The translations under genes were made by a program, and so were the position numbers. A model generated the notes under the pieces. The model was given only the letters and a program-made list of their open reading frames with translations, was not told where the DNA came from and did not search any database. Of a stretch of 64,000 bases of DNA, positions 26,945 through 35,957 are shown one piece after another. Origin of the DNA: Acidobacteriaceae bacterium (lineage in GTDB: Bacteria; Acidobacteriota; Terriglobia; Terriglobales; Acidobacteriaceae); the NCBI GenBank assembly GCA_025462735.1, contig JAOAPC010000024.1, forward strand, positions 496,001 to 560,000. Direction: 5' to 3'. Each line of letters opens with the position of its first letter. Position 1 is the stretch's first letter.

Positions 26945-28188
26945 CCGCTCACCGCATCCACGTGCAGGGGATCGTGCGTGTTTGAACTTCTGGCCTGAGC
27001 TGTTCCGGCGAGCACCTCAGCGAATCGTTCTGCCACCAAAGACCAATCAAAGCGTGCCACCAGCTCGGCTGCCGCGCGCTCGTAACGTTTCCTCAGTTCC
27101 GGCTCGCGCAATAACGTAATGACTGCTTGCGCGAAGGTTTCGACTCCATCGGCGAGGAGAATATCTTTGCCGTTACGTACGTCGAGGCCCTCGGCTCCGA
27201 TCGAAGTGGAAACAACCGCCCGGCCTGTTGCCATCCCCTCGTAGATCTTGAGGCGTGTGCCGCCTCCCATTCTTAAAGGCACTACGAGCACCCACGCCTG
27301 TTGCAGGTGCTCAGCGACGGAGGGGACAGTGCCGGTGACCTCGACGGTCTCCGATGCAAGACGTCGCACTGCGGCGACCGGGTTCTTGCCGACTATCCGA
27401 AACCGCGCGTCAGGCACTGACTCCAGAACTCGTGGCCAAACTTCGCGACAGAAGTATTCCACGCCGTCAACGTTCGGTTCGAAATCCATTGTGCCGGTGA
27501 ACGTTACCAGTGGTCGAGTTGACTGGCCGCCGGAACTGGTCCGGTACTGTTCGAGGTCTACGCCCGTGGGCACGACGCTGATTTTGTCCGAAGGTATGAA
27601 CTGGCTCATTACTGCGCGGTCTTGTTCTGAAACAGCGATGACGCGCTGAAATTTTGCGATGCTCGATTGCTCGTAACTCCTCATCTTCGCGGCCTCAAAT
27701 CGATAAACCAATCGCTTTATCCAATTGCCTTCGTTTTCGACCATCCGCTCCCAGAGCACGGTTTCAACATTATGTTGAAACAAAACTGTCTGTCCCCAGC
27801 GTTTGGAAGGAAAAGTAAGCGAAGCAGACAGGAAGTCACAGACAGCGGCATCGAACTGCTTTTCCTGGAATAACTTTTCGATCTGCCTGCCCGCGCTCTT
27901 GTCGGTGAATTTTCTGACCGCGAATGGAGCGCGCGACGGAAGGCAATAGAGATAATGCAAGACCCGAGCCATGGTGTTCGAATTTGGGGCTCCGGTCCAA
28001 ATTGGTACCGCGGCTGGGAACTGTTTCCTGATCTCGGTTTCGTACCATAGATCACGAGTGCCCCCGTAATGCGTAAGGAATACAAGCTCATGATTCTTCT
28101 GCAGTTGCCGCAGAATGTTGTAGGAGCGGATCTTGCCGCCTGCGTCCACAGGCAGAAGCTTTCCGGCTTTAACCCACAGTATTTTCAT
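26941..28188 (-). CDS. Glycosyltransferase family 4 (exosortase-locus sugar transferase 1 type)
   Basis: A 415-residue GT-B enzyme. It begins MKILWVKAGKLLPVDAGGKI, a family start with the GG loop, and has VLFQHNVETVLWERM, VVPTGVDLEQY, VTFTGTMDFEPNVD and the donor-site region VVPLRMGGGTRLKIYEGMA. Start and length agree with the sugar transferase found in exosortase loci. It is the first gene of a five-gene minus-strand operon; the ATP-grasp/PHP gene follows with a 4-bp overlap. The promoter probably lies in 28189-28471. Confidence 0.92.
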   Translation of the reverse strand: MKILWVKAGKLLPVDAGGKIRSYNILRQLQKNHELVFLTHYGGTRDLWYETEIRKQFPAAVPIWTGAPNSNTMARVLHYLYCLPSRAPFAVRKFTDKSAGRQIEKLFQEKQFDAAVCDFLSASLTFPSKRWGQTVLFQHNVETVLWERMVENEGNWIKRLVYRFEAAKMRSYEQSSIAKFQRVIAVSEQDRAVMSQFIPSDKISVVPTGVDLEQYRTSSGGQSTRPLVTFTGTMDFEPNVDGVEYFCREVWPRVLESVPDARFRIVGKNPVAAVRRLASETVEVTGTVPSVAEHLQQAWVLVVPLRMGGGTRLKIYEGMATGRAVVSTSIGAEGLDVRNGKDILLADGVETFAQAVITLLREPELRKRYERAAAELVARFDWSLVAERFAEVLAGTAQARSSNTHDPLHVDAVSG

Positions 28189-28471
28189 ACATTTACATTA
28201 GTATGAGCTGAGCGATAACCGCCGCAAAGTAGCCTGCGTAACCGACCACATACTCTTCCGATTGCGCCCGCGTCACCTGTCGACCCAACTAAGACTCACG
28301 GTTATCTTGGCACGTAGTCTGCCGAAAGCGTCCGCTAACTTGTATGCAAAATGGTTATATCTCGCTTTTTTTCAATAACTTAATACGAGGTAGTGCCTCA
28401 AACGAAAGTTCCGGCACAGAGTTGCAAGTGAAAAAACTTGCACAATGTTCCCGCATTTTCCCAATGTTGCC
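28189..28471. promoter_or_regulatory. Intergenic region with candidate -10 (minus strand) and hairpin
   Basis: These 283 bp lie between two minus-strand operons. On the minus strand, TATAAC (28354-28359) is a possible -10 for the GT4 operon, with only a weak -35. At 28423-28442 TGCAAGT, a 6-nt spacer and ACTTGCA form a perfect 7-bp stem about 30 nt after the sulfotransferase stop; on the minus strand the loop is U-rich, but no U-tract follows. It could be a weak terminator or an operator. Nothing else is recognisable. Confidence 0.35.
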
Positions 28472-29566
28472 TTATACACGCCGGGACGTTACAGGAAGAT
28501 GAATTGGCGGCGGAGTTACATCATCGGCCATCACGATGTAGTTGATTCTAGAGATGTTAACGCTGCGATCAAGCAGGCCGTAATAGGCCCGGTAAAGCCA
28601 ACTATTCTTTAGCCAAATCTTCAGGTCGAAATAGCGGCGATAGAGCGCGCGTTTTCGGGGGGCCGTAGACGAGTGATTTGAGGCGGCACTGTTCGCCACT
28701 GTATACCCTAATTCCTGGAGATAGGGTCCGACAGCATCCTCGAATTCCGCCAGTTCAGACGGCGAGAACGACGTTTTCCATCTACCGATCGGGTTAAATC
28801 CGGCGTTCTTTGATTCTTGCGGAAAAGAAGTATTAGGTTGGCCGACGGACCCGATGCCCACCTGCTGAATACGCTCGTAGTCAAGATCGTGATCGAGGAA
28901 TTGCCCCAATTCTGCCAAGATCTGTTTCCGGCGCGCAATCAAATCCTCGAAGCGAATCTCCATGTAATTGGCGCCCAAGGCCTTGCCATAACTGCGTCCT
29001 TTCCGCACGATCCATTCCCAGTACATACCGGAGGCCAGCAGGCGCCGATCCCCGGGAAGCGGACGAATCCAGCCTTGCTTGTTCAGGGATGCGGCGGCGT
29101 CTCTTCCATCACGAATAATGTGGACCACCAGCGCATTCGGAAACAGGCGCTTGATAAGCGGCAGGTACAAAATCTCTTCGGGAGAATTATCTGCCCAGCG
29201 ATTTACCTGCTGTGTACGACAAATCTCTTCCATGAAAATTCGCAGAAAATCTCCGGCATGGTGACACTCGGCATCAAGCCGTGCTTGCAAGGGAGCAGGT
29301 TCGATGTGTCCGGCGCGAAATAGCTTGGTCTGGAGCCAAACGTCCAGGAGGCGGCGGCGATTGTTCTCCACGCCCGGATTCCCGAAGCGCGGAACCAAGA
29401 GATTGAACACATTGGATTCGGCCAGATAAACCGCAAAGCCACCTGCCGAAAGCAGCATGTCGTACAGGAGTGTGGTTCCGGATCGTGGACAGCCAACCAC
29501 AAAAACCGGGGCTGTGCTTCTTGTGGATTGAGGCGGGTTAGTCATTGTGGATTGGTCATTGCTCAT
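28472..29566 (-). CDS. Sulfotransferase family protein (PAPS-dependent), type 3
   Basis: A 364-residue sulfotransferase. The 5'-phosphosulfate loop is VFVVGCPRSGTTLLY (about 21-35) and the 3'-phosphate site is VVHIIRDGRDAAAS (about 150-163). The next conserved stretch, ANYMEIRFEDLIARR, also fits the family. It would transfer sulfate from PAPS to a hydroxyl or amine of a carbohydrate. It is clearly different from the two shorter sulfotransferases at 38295 and 40974. It is the last gene of a minus-strand operon with a GT4 (21 bp upstream) and the two-domain oxidoreductase. An internal ATG at codon 8 is an alternative start. No signal peptide is seen, so action is cytoplasmic. Confidence 0.9.
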   Translation of the reverse strand: MSNDQSTMTNPPQSTRSTAPVFVVGCPRSGTTLLYDMLLSAGGFAVYLAESNVFNLLVPRFGNPGVENNRRRLLDVWLQTKLFRAGHIEPAPLQARLDAECHHAGDFLRIFMEEICRTQQVNRWADNSPEEILYLPLIKRLFPNALVVHIIRDGRDAAASLNKQGWIRPLPGDRRLLASGMYWEWIVRKGRSYGKALGANYMEIRFEDLIARRKQILAELGQFLDHDLDYERIQQVGIGSVGQPNTSFPQESKNAGFNPIGRWKTSFSPSELAEFEDAVGPYLQELGYTVANSAASNHSSTAPRKRALYRRYFDLKIWLKNSWLYRAYYGLLDRSVNISRINYIVMADDVTPPPIHLPVTSRRV

Positions 29567-29587
29567 TGCGTCTTCTATCGCACCAGA

Positions 29588-30634
29588 TTAGCTTGCCAAT
29601 TCTTTGTAAAGCTCGAGCACCGCGAGCAAATTGCCGTCCTCAGTTTGCTCGGCCGGTTGGATCCGTGGGCGCGGGTTTCGGAGAACGTCCTCTATCGCAG
29701 CGAGCAACGCCTCCAGATCGCGTGCGGGAATCAGGCGCACCCCTTCCGGCCTCATGCCATTGTCAGTGGCAATAACCGGTAAACCGAAGTGGAGGGCCTC
29801 GCGCACTGACAGCGCGTCGCCATCATACCAAGTCGTCCGTAACATGAGATCGGCGCGGGCTATGGCTTGCAGCGTGGCGGCATGAGGCAGATCGCCGTAT
29901 AGCAGGATGTGCCCACCATAGGATTGCCTCTGGATCTCTTTCTCTAACGAGTCATGCAAGCTTCCAGAACCTGCAATCACCAAACCAGCAGTCGGCCATT
30001 TCTCTCGTACCCGCCCTAGGGCAGCGATCTGAAGGGGCAAATCGTATTCTTTTTCGAGTAATCCGACCGTAATCAGCAGCGGATGATGTTCCCGGAAAAA
30101 TGATTCGACCGCAGGCGGAAGTTCAACCGAATCCCTGGCATGACTTGAGGGCAGCGAGTGGGGTGAAATCAGCCGGATGCGTCCCCGCCGCACGCCTATG
30201 CGCTCGAAGAAGGCGGCAATTTCGGTGTTCACCGCGATGATTCGATCAAATCGCCGGAAGACGAATGCTTGCAAACTGTGACGAGTCGTTGACATGCCTT
30301 CGCTGGAAGAAGGGTAACCACCGGAGTGGAATGTAAGCACAGATTTACGGCCCGGAAGAATTGAACAGACCACTCCCAAAGCCAGTTGGCGGGCCCAGAC
30401 CCTTCCCCCGATGTGCAAATGCAGAATGTCATACCGCCGCCGTAACAACAGCCAGAGGACTTGCAGTCCGCTGCTTGGGTAGAACACATCGTCGCTCGAA
30501 GGCTGGCGCGTTCGCGTGAGGTTCACAACAGCACAGGGAATGTCGCGCTGGCGCAACATCTCGCGCAACGCCACAATGTGAGTCTGAATTCCACCATGAG
30601 GAGGCGGATAGGGACCAAGTTGCAATACCGTCAT
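29588..30634 (-). CDS. Glycosyltransferase family 4
   Basis: A 348-residue GT-B enzyme, started at ATG 30634 because this overlaps the upstream gene's stop as ATGA and begins the family N-terminus MTVLQLGPYPPPHGGIQTH; a longer frame exists only as an overlap. The N-terminal domain has ILHLHIGGRVW; the C-terminal domain has LITVGLLEKEYDLPL, VIAGSGSLHDSLE and the donor region YDGDALSVREALHFGLPV. It probably adds one sugar to the repeat unit. It lies between the oxidoreductase and the sulfotransferase in one operon. Confidence 0.9.
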   Translation of the reverse strand: MTVLQLGPYPPPHGGIQTHIVALREMLRQRDIPCAVVNLTRTRQPSSDDVFYPSSGLQVLWLLLRRRYDILHLHIGGRVWARQLALGVVCSILPGRKSVLTFHSGGYPSSSEGMSTTRHSLQAFVFRRFDRIIAVNTEIAAFFERIGVRRGRIRLISPHSLPSSHARDSVELPPAVESFFREHHPLLITVGLLEKEYDLPLQIAALGRVREKWPTAGLVIAGSGSLHDSLEKEIQRQSYGGHILLYGDLPHAATLQAIARADLMLRTTWYDGDALSVREALHFGLPVIATDNGMRPEGVRLIPARDLEALLAAIEDVLRNPRPRIQPAEQTEDGNLLAVLELYKELAS

Positions 30635-32805
30635 TGGGCGTTGTGACCAACTCCTGCTTGCCAATCGATGGTGAAGGGGAGCAGTTCGCGGGCGGAGCTG
30701 AGCATTCGCAGGCAGCAGATGGTAGCGCGTGCGCCATCAGCAACCGTGACCTCCGGTGGCTGGCCTTGGCGGAGGCGGCTGAAAAAAGACTCCATCTGCG
30801 CCCGGTATCCCTTTTCGGCGAACCAAAGATTGCGGGTGCTCACAAGATTTTTCTGCACAACCAGCCGTTTGAAATTTTCGGTGGCCGCCCCTAGTCCCGG
30901 CGCGAATGCCTCAACCCGCTCACCTGCCGAGGTTGTGCTGCCGACGGTGCAATAAGTCAGATTGCCCACCGAGCCGTCGGCAAAACGGAAACTCGCGACC
31001 AGATTGTTCTCCCCGATAACGTCTTTCCCCGGCGGCAGTGAGTATGCGGAAACACTCACCGCCTCGGCATCGAGCAGCCAATACATTAGATCGGTGAAGT
31101 GGCAGGCTTCGCCCAGTATCGCACCGCCCTCTTTAGGGTCGGCCATCCAGTAATTACCAGAAATACCTGGGCTGTTGATGCGACAGTTGAGCACGGCAGG
31201 TCCGGTTCGTTTTGCAAGCTGGCGCTTGATCTCCTGGTAGAACGGGACGAAGCGGCGATTGAACCCGACAGTGAGATGGCGACCGGTCTCCTCGACCGCG
31301 TCGCAAAGAGCACGACACTCTTCCTCGGTAAGGGCCATAGGCTTTTCGACAAAGACGTGCTTGCCTGCGCGTAGCGCATCCAGGGCTTGCTGGCTGTGAG
31401 ATCGATTGCGCGTGACTAGGACAACGGCGTCTACTTTTGGGTCGGCAAGAATCTCGTTGTAATCGGTGCAACAGTACTCGCTGCCAAAGCGAATCGCGTA
31501 ACTTTTGGATCGCGCGGTGTGTGCGGAGCAGACCGCGCGCAGGCGCACACCAGGTATTTTCTTGATGATAGGTAAGTGGACCCATCGAGAGAGATTGCCG
31601 GCCCCGACGAGCGCCACCGCGGTTTCCGCGGTCGCTTTCGTTTGAGGAGCAACTGAAACTCTCCGCGCTGGCGTAAACGTAACCTGCGCATCGAGCTCAG
31701 ACACGGGATATCTCAGCAAGACGGCCAAACTGCCGGAGGCAGAATCCATGATGGTTTCGTAAGCATGGGCGGCTTCTTCCAGTGGGAAGCGATGAGTGAC
31801 CAGCTGCTCCACTGAAACCTGTCCGCGGCCTACGAGCCGGAGAAATTCCTCCATATTGCGGTTCTCCGTCCATCGAACGTAGGCGAATGGGTAATCCTGG
31901 CCCTGTTTTTCATATTGCGGGTCGTAACTGCCCGGGCCATACGCGCGCGCCATAAGCAGCTTCAGTTCTTTGCGGTACATCGTATTCCAGGGGAAGCTCA
32001 GCTCGACGGCGCCCACATCCACAATGCGCCCGCGGTCGCGACAAATATCTACCGCCTGTTCGCACGGGCCGGCCGATTTTGCCGCGGCAGCGATCACCAC
32101 GCAGTCGAGGCCGCGGCCATCGGTGAATGCGCTGGCTGTTACTGCGGCGGAACTGGGATCGGAAGAAGCTTCGATTCCCAATTGCTTCGCTAATGTCAGG
32201 CGCTCGGGTCGGAGGTCAATTCCCATAACTACTCCGCCCTGCAGACGAACCAGTTGCGCGACTAACTGACCGAGCAGACCCAACCCGATCACTGCCACCT
32301 TTTCGCCGAGTGCGATGTCGGCAACTCGCACGGCATTTAGGGCAATGCTGCCCAGAGTGGCAAAACAAGCTTGTTCGAACGGGACCGTCTCCGGTAGTTT
32401 CACCACGAGGTTGGATCCCGCCAAAATCGTTTCCCCGTGACCGGTTCCTTCTCCGCCGTAGGCTACGCGATCGCCAATCTCGAAAGCGGTTACCGTGGGA
32501 TGCTTATCCACCACTACCCCAGCGCCCGAGTATCCCAACACGGCATATTCTTTGAACTTGGCCTGCACCTCCCGCAACGAGCGCAGCGGGCCCTGATTTC
32601 GCATCGCTCTCCACACTTTCGTCAAATGCGAAGGATCATCTGCCACCGCTTTGATGACGCTCTCATTGTGAATGCTGGCGGTTTCGGTTCCGCTGCTGAT
32701 GAGGGAATAATGCGGACGAATCAGAACGTGATGCGGGACGAGGATGGGGTCGGGAACTTCATCTACCACGATCTCTTTGAGCCCTTTGCGCAACACTTGC
32801 TTCAT
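30631..32805 (-). CDS. Two-domain oxidoreductase: MDR alcohol dehydrogenase fused to Gfo/Idh/MocA
   Basis: About 724 residues. The N-terminal half is a zinc-type MDR dehydrogenase: MKQVLRKGLKEIVVDE, YSLISSGTETASI, VLGYSGAGVVV, FATLGSIALNAVRV and the Rossmann loop VAVIGLGLLGQLVAQ. The C-terminal half (from about 390) is Gfo/Idh/MocA: VALVGAGNLSRWVHLPIIKK, VLVTRNRSHSQQALDALRAG, HVFVEKPMALTEEE and the GEACHFTDLMYWLL substrate-side motif. Such fusions are common in EPS and O-antigen loci but are poorly characterised; a role in making or epimerising an unusual sugar precursor is likely. ATG 32805 is preferred over 32817 (MMVV leader). It heads the operon with a GT4 and a sulfotransferase. Confidence 0.9.
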   Translation of the reverse strand: MKQVLRKGLKEIVVDEVPDPILVPHHVLIRPHYSLISSGTETASIHNESVIKAVADDPSHLTKVWRAMRNQGPLRSLREVQAKFKEYAVLGYSGAGVVVDKHPTVTAFEIGDRVAYGGEGTGHGETILAGSNLVVKLPETVPFEQACFATLGSIALNAVRVADIALGEKVAVIGLGLLGQLVAQLVRLQGGVVMGIDLRPERLTLAKQLGIEASSDPSSAAVTASAFTDGRGLDCVVIAAAAKSAGPCEQAVDICRDRGRIVDVGAVELSFPWNTMYRKELKLLMARAYGPGSYDPQYEKQGQDYPFAYVRWTENRNMEEFLRLVGRGQVSVEQLVTHRFPLEEAAHAYETIMDSASGSLAVLLRYPVSELDAQVTFTPARRVSVAPQTKATAETAVALVGAGNLSRWVHLPIIKKIPGVRLRAVCSAHTARSKSYAIRFGSEYCCTDYNEILADPKVDAVVLVTRNRSHSQQALDALRAGKHVFVEKPMALTEEECRALCDAVEETGRHLTVGFNRRFVPFYQEIKRQLAKRTGPAVLNCRINSPGISGNYWMADPKEGGAILGEACHFTDLMYWLLDAEAVSVSAYSLPPGKDVIGENNLVASFRFADGSVGNLTYCTVGSTTSAGERVEAFAPGLGAATENFKRLVVQKNLVSTRNLWFAEKGYRAQMESFFSRLRQGQPPEVTVADGARATICCLRMLSSARELLPFTIDWQAGVGHNAQ

Positions 32806-33002
32806 AACGACCATCATCTCCTAGCCGAACGCCAACTATGCGTGACTTAAGGCATTTACAAATGTTACTCAAGACACTTGGCATTCGGGCCTTGGCCCGA
32901 AGTTAAGCCATCCTTTAAACTGCTGTGTGCGCGAATATTAATTTCCGCGCTTCGATTTGCGGAACAGTCGTTCTTGTGGGGCAGCACCTGCACCCAACTT
33001 AT

Positions 33003-34088
33003 ATGCTCAGATACATTCGTGCCGGAGCGCTTCGGCTGCTGAAGAGTTCCGGAATTTTTGATCTGGCGAAGAACAGCCGCTGGCGTAGTCAACGCCTGCT
33101 CATTCTGTGTTACCACGGCATTGCTCTGGAAGAGGAGCACAAATGGATTCCGGCACTCTACATGCATCCGGATTTGTTTGAGCAACGGCTGCAAGCGCTG
33201 CGAACTGGCAACTATGCCGTATTGCCTTTGGGGGAGGCGATACAACGGCTCTATCGGAACGATCTGCCGCCCAAAAGCGTAGCCATCACCTTCGATGATG
33301 GCGCCTATGACTTTTATGCGCAGGCCTATCCCCGCCTGAAGGACTTCGGTTTTCCCGCGACAGTATATCAAACCACTTTTTACTGCGATTATCGTCAGCC
33401 GCTTTTCCATTTGATTAGTTCCTATATGCTCTGGAAGCGTCGCGGGCTGGTGGTGAAAGCGGCGGGAATCGCGGGAATTTCCGGGCCACTCGATCTGCGC
33501 ACAGCCGCGGGACGCGCCAAGACTCTGAACGATCTGGTCGAGTTTGTGAAAAACCAGAAACTGTCCGAGGAACAGAAAAACGAACTGGCGGCCAGTTTGG
33601 CTTCGGTGCTCGACCTCGATTATTCGGATCTCGTTCGAAAACGAATTCTTCAGCTCATGCGCCCAGACGAGATTTCCCACCTTGCGGCCGAGGGCATTGA
33701 TTTTCAACTTCACACCCATCGGCACCGCACGCCGATGGACGAGGGCTTGTTCCTTCGCGAGATACGAGACAACCGTAAGAGATTGATGGAAATGACCGCT
33801 GGTGCGGTGCCTTCTCATTTTTGTTACCCAAGCGGTGTGTATCATCTGGAATTTTTGCCGTGGCTGCAAAAAGAGGGTGTGGTTTCGGCTACAACCTGCG
33901 AACCCGGTTTGGCCTCGCTTGGCGACAGCCCACTTCTGTTACCTCGGCTCATTGATGTTAGCGGCCGCAGTCCACTTGAGTTTGAAAGCTGGCTCACCGG
34001 CGTCGGCTTTTTTACTTCGCGACCTCGCCGGCGTTACAAACTACCTTCACGCAGGACGCGCCGTACTGAGGCAGCATATTCGCCATAG
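33003..34088 (+). CDS. Polysaccharide deacetylase family protein
   Basis: A 361-residue NodB-fold protein, started at ATG 33003 (MLRYIRAGALRLLKSSG); the longer open frame reads into non-conserved sequence. LLILCYHGIALEEEHKW and SVAITFDDGAYDFY give the first motif and catalytic Asp pair; FQLHTHRHRTPMD gives metal-binding His residues; HFCYPSGVYH gives the third motif. Residues 140-240 hold a helical insertion of about 80 residues between motifs 1 and 2, longer than in simple deacetylases. It is the third deacetylase of the locus and converges with the O-antigen-ligase-type gene. Confidence 0.9.
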   Translation: MLRYIRAGALRLLKSSGIFDLAKNSRWRSQRLLILCYHGIALEEEHKWIPALYMHPDLFEQRLQALRTGNYAVLPLGEAIQRLYRNDLPPKSVAITFDDGAYDFYAQAYPRLKDFGFPATVYQTTFYCDYRQPLFHLISSYMLWKRRGLVVKAAGIAGISGPLDLRTAAGRAKTLNDLVEFVKNQKLSEEQKNELAASLASVLDLDYSDLVRKRILQLMRPDEISHLAAEGIDFQLHTHRHRTPMDEGLFLREIRDNRKRLMEMTAGAVPSHFCYPSGVYHLEFLPWLQKEGVVSATTCEPGLASLGDSPLLLPRLIDVSGRSPLEFESWLTGVGFFTSRPRRRYKLPSRRTRRTEAAYSP

Positions 34089-34156
34089 CTGGCTTTGAAA
34101 CTGTCTCTACGCAGCAAGAGGTTCGATATTTCAACTTGCAACAAAAGATTACAAGG

Positions 34157-35449
34157 TCAACCGACCTCAACCGACGCCGGGTCTGGCAAAGTGCTGAAGC
34201 GACTTTTTATCTGCGGTGTTGCCACCTGCGGGTTCTCCTTGCATGCGTTGTACAGCACTCCGGTGAAAGCCACTAGAGCGTAAATAAACAGTTCATAGCC
34301 GTATGCGGCGAAGAACGCACTTACCAAGTACCCTACAAATGCAGCTCGAAGCGTACTCGCGAATACTTGTGCTTCGGGGTCGGACCGGAAACGCTCTGTG
34401 TTGCGGATGTCTTTTAGATTACGAAACGCTTGCCGCAACAGCAGGATAAACAAAAGTATTCCGGGAATACCGGTCTCAGAGCTCAACTGCGTATACGTGT
34501 TGTGGGTTAAGAACCAGGTTTGCGTGATGTTTTGAAATTGTCCTGGTCCGACTCCAAAAATCGGATGTTGGGCGGTGAGTTTTAAGCTCATGATGAGAAG
34601 CCGACGGCGGGCTTCTGCTGAGCCCTGGTCCATCGGATCGATGCTCGGATTCACAATTGATTCCAGACGTCTGCCGTAATGAGATGGAAGCAAGACAGGC
34701 AACAGGAAAAGTGCCAGAAACCCAGCCACAACTACCAGGTACTTTCGTTTTCCCTTGACCCCGAACTCGTAAAACGAATAAATCACCGCCGCAGTAGTAG
34801 CCAGGAAGCCGCTTCGGGAATAGGTAAGGGTCACCGCCCAAAGCATGAAGATGAGGCCTGTGGCCCATAATATTTTCTTGAAGGGATTGCGGGTCGCCAG
34901 CAGGAATCCAAAGCAGATCGGCCAGTTCAATTGGATTATGATCGCGAAATCATTTGGATTGCCGTAAAGCCCGGTCCCCATGTGAAGCCGCATGAGCCCG
35001 CGAAAGAAGATGCAGCCTACCGCCGCAGTGATGGCAGTCGCACTAGCCTGGATAAACAGCAGCGTCCGAAGCCTTTTCACAGAGGTGACGGCAAGACCAA
35101 TCATTAGCGTCATGATCACGACTTTTGAAAATTCCAAAACAATTTGTGCCGCACCTCCTCTCCAGGCTGCGAAGGGCACACAAGCGCAGAACCAACAAAA
35201 GAGCAGAAACACGAGTTTCGCGTCCTTGGTTAACTGAATGCTGCGCCCCTGCCCGAGCGTGCCTACAATCAAACCAAGCAATGCCAGGACGCCCAGGATT
35301 TTTGCTTCAGGAATTACGTAAAGGGAAGTGAAGATGTCTTGCGGCCGGAAATAGTAGAAAGCCCAGAACACGACGATCGTGCCATAGGCGAACGCGAGGC
35401 GGTTCTGCTGCGTGTTTAGGGCGGTTACGGTTTTCCAGGGACTGGTCAC
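34157..35449 (-). CDS. O-antigen ligase / Wzy-like polymerase family membrane protein
   Basis: A 430-residue protein with about ten to twelve membrane helices and one larger periplasmic loop. The family-defining region is LTAQHPIFGVGPGQFQN followed by FLTHNTYTQLSSETGIPG, with an Arg-containing segment (LTYSRSGFLAT) earlier, matching the Wzy_C/O-antigen ligase fold. It resembles the O-antigen ligase type of exosortase loci (starts LAFAYGTIVVFWAFYYFRP). In this locus it is the only candidate polymerase, so it probably joins repeat units on undecaprenyl diphosphate at the periplasmic face or transfers the finished chain to an acceptor. Confidence 0.9.
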   Translation of the reverse strand: MTSPWKTVTALNTQQNRLAFAYGTIVVFWAFYYFRPQDIFTSLYVIPEAKILGVLALLGLIVGTLGQGRSIQLTKDAKLVFLLFCWFCACVPFAAWRGGAAQIVLEFSKVVIMTLMIGLAVTSVKRLRTLLFIQASATAITAAVGCIFFRGLMRLHMGTGLYGNPNDFAIIIQLNWPICFGFLLATRNPFKKILWATGLIFMLWAVTLTYSRSGFLATTAAVIYSFYEFGVKGKRKYLVVVAGFLALFLLPVLLPSHYGRRLESIVNPSIDPMDQGSAEARRRLLIMSLKLTAQHPIFGVGPGQFQNITQTWFLTHNTYTQLSSETGIPGILLFILLLRQAFRNLKDIRNTERFRSDPEAQVFASTLRAAFVGYLVSAFFAAYGYELFIYALVAFTGVLYNACKENPQVATPQIKSRFSTLPDPASVEVG

Positions 35450-35957
35450 AATTTCCCCAATTCTAGTTGAAGCCGGCTGTTGCGCGAGCCCGTATGCAAG
35501 GCTGTGTAGATGTGGGCTCTCCCCTGATACCTCTGGTCATGATGACATGAAGGCGGTAGCAATTCGCTCTCCAGCTCCGGTCTGACTCCTAAGTACCTGA
35601 ATCAAGAGATGATATGGGTTCAGGTTCGCCGCACGTTGAAGTCCCGAAGCAGGTCGGGCAGGTAGTGGTGTAGAACTTCCGGTCGTAACCACTAATCCCT
35701 GAAGCAAATGAGCGATCATGGTAAAAGGCGTGGCACATTTGCCCCAAGCCTTACCCACAAGTGAAAAGGAATTGCACACGGTACTAATTCGCTAGAAACC
35801 GGGGACGATAAGCGATTTATGATACGAGGGGTTGTGCAGGCGGACGGGACAGCGTCTGGCATTCCGGGTGCCTAAGAATCTGTAGACCCTGGTAGGGGTG
35901 TTATCGAAGGCCGATTTCAGCCCGCAACCGCAAAGACAGACTCAAAGGGGAGATAAC
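35450..35957. other. Divergent intergenic region
   Basis: About 500 bp between the O-antigen-ligase-type gene (minus) and the FAD oxidoreductase (plus). A short minus-strand frame at 35537-35779 has no family signature and is not called. A GGGGAG at 35947-35952 is the ribosome site of the plus-strand gene. I find no convincing -35/-10 pair, RNA gene or repeat, although promoters for both directions should lie here. Confidence 0.55.
35947..35952 (+). promoter_or_regulatory. Ribosome-binding site fixing a TTG start
   Basis: GGGGAG lies 5 bases before TTG 35958. It is the best site near this gene and places the start there rather than at GTG 35898, which is followed by 20 codons without family conservation. 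Confidence 0.6.

Noticed and set aside
32865-33869. Long minus-strand frame opposite the deacetylase at 33003
   Set aside because: The plus strand has clear NodB motifs; the antisense frame has none.
35537-35779. 80-codon minus-strand frame in the intergenic region
   Set aside because: No ribosome site, no family signature, and Ser/Pro/Ala-rich composition typical of chance frames.
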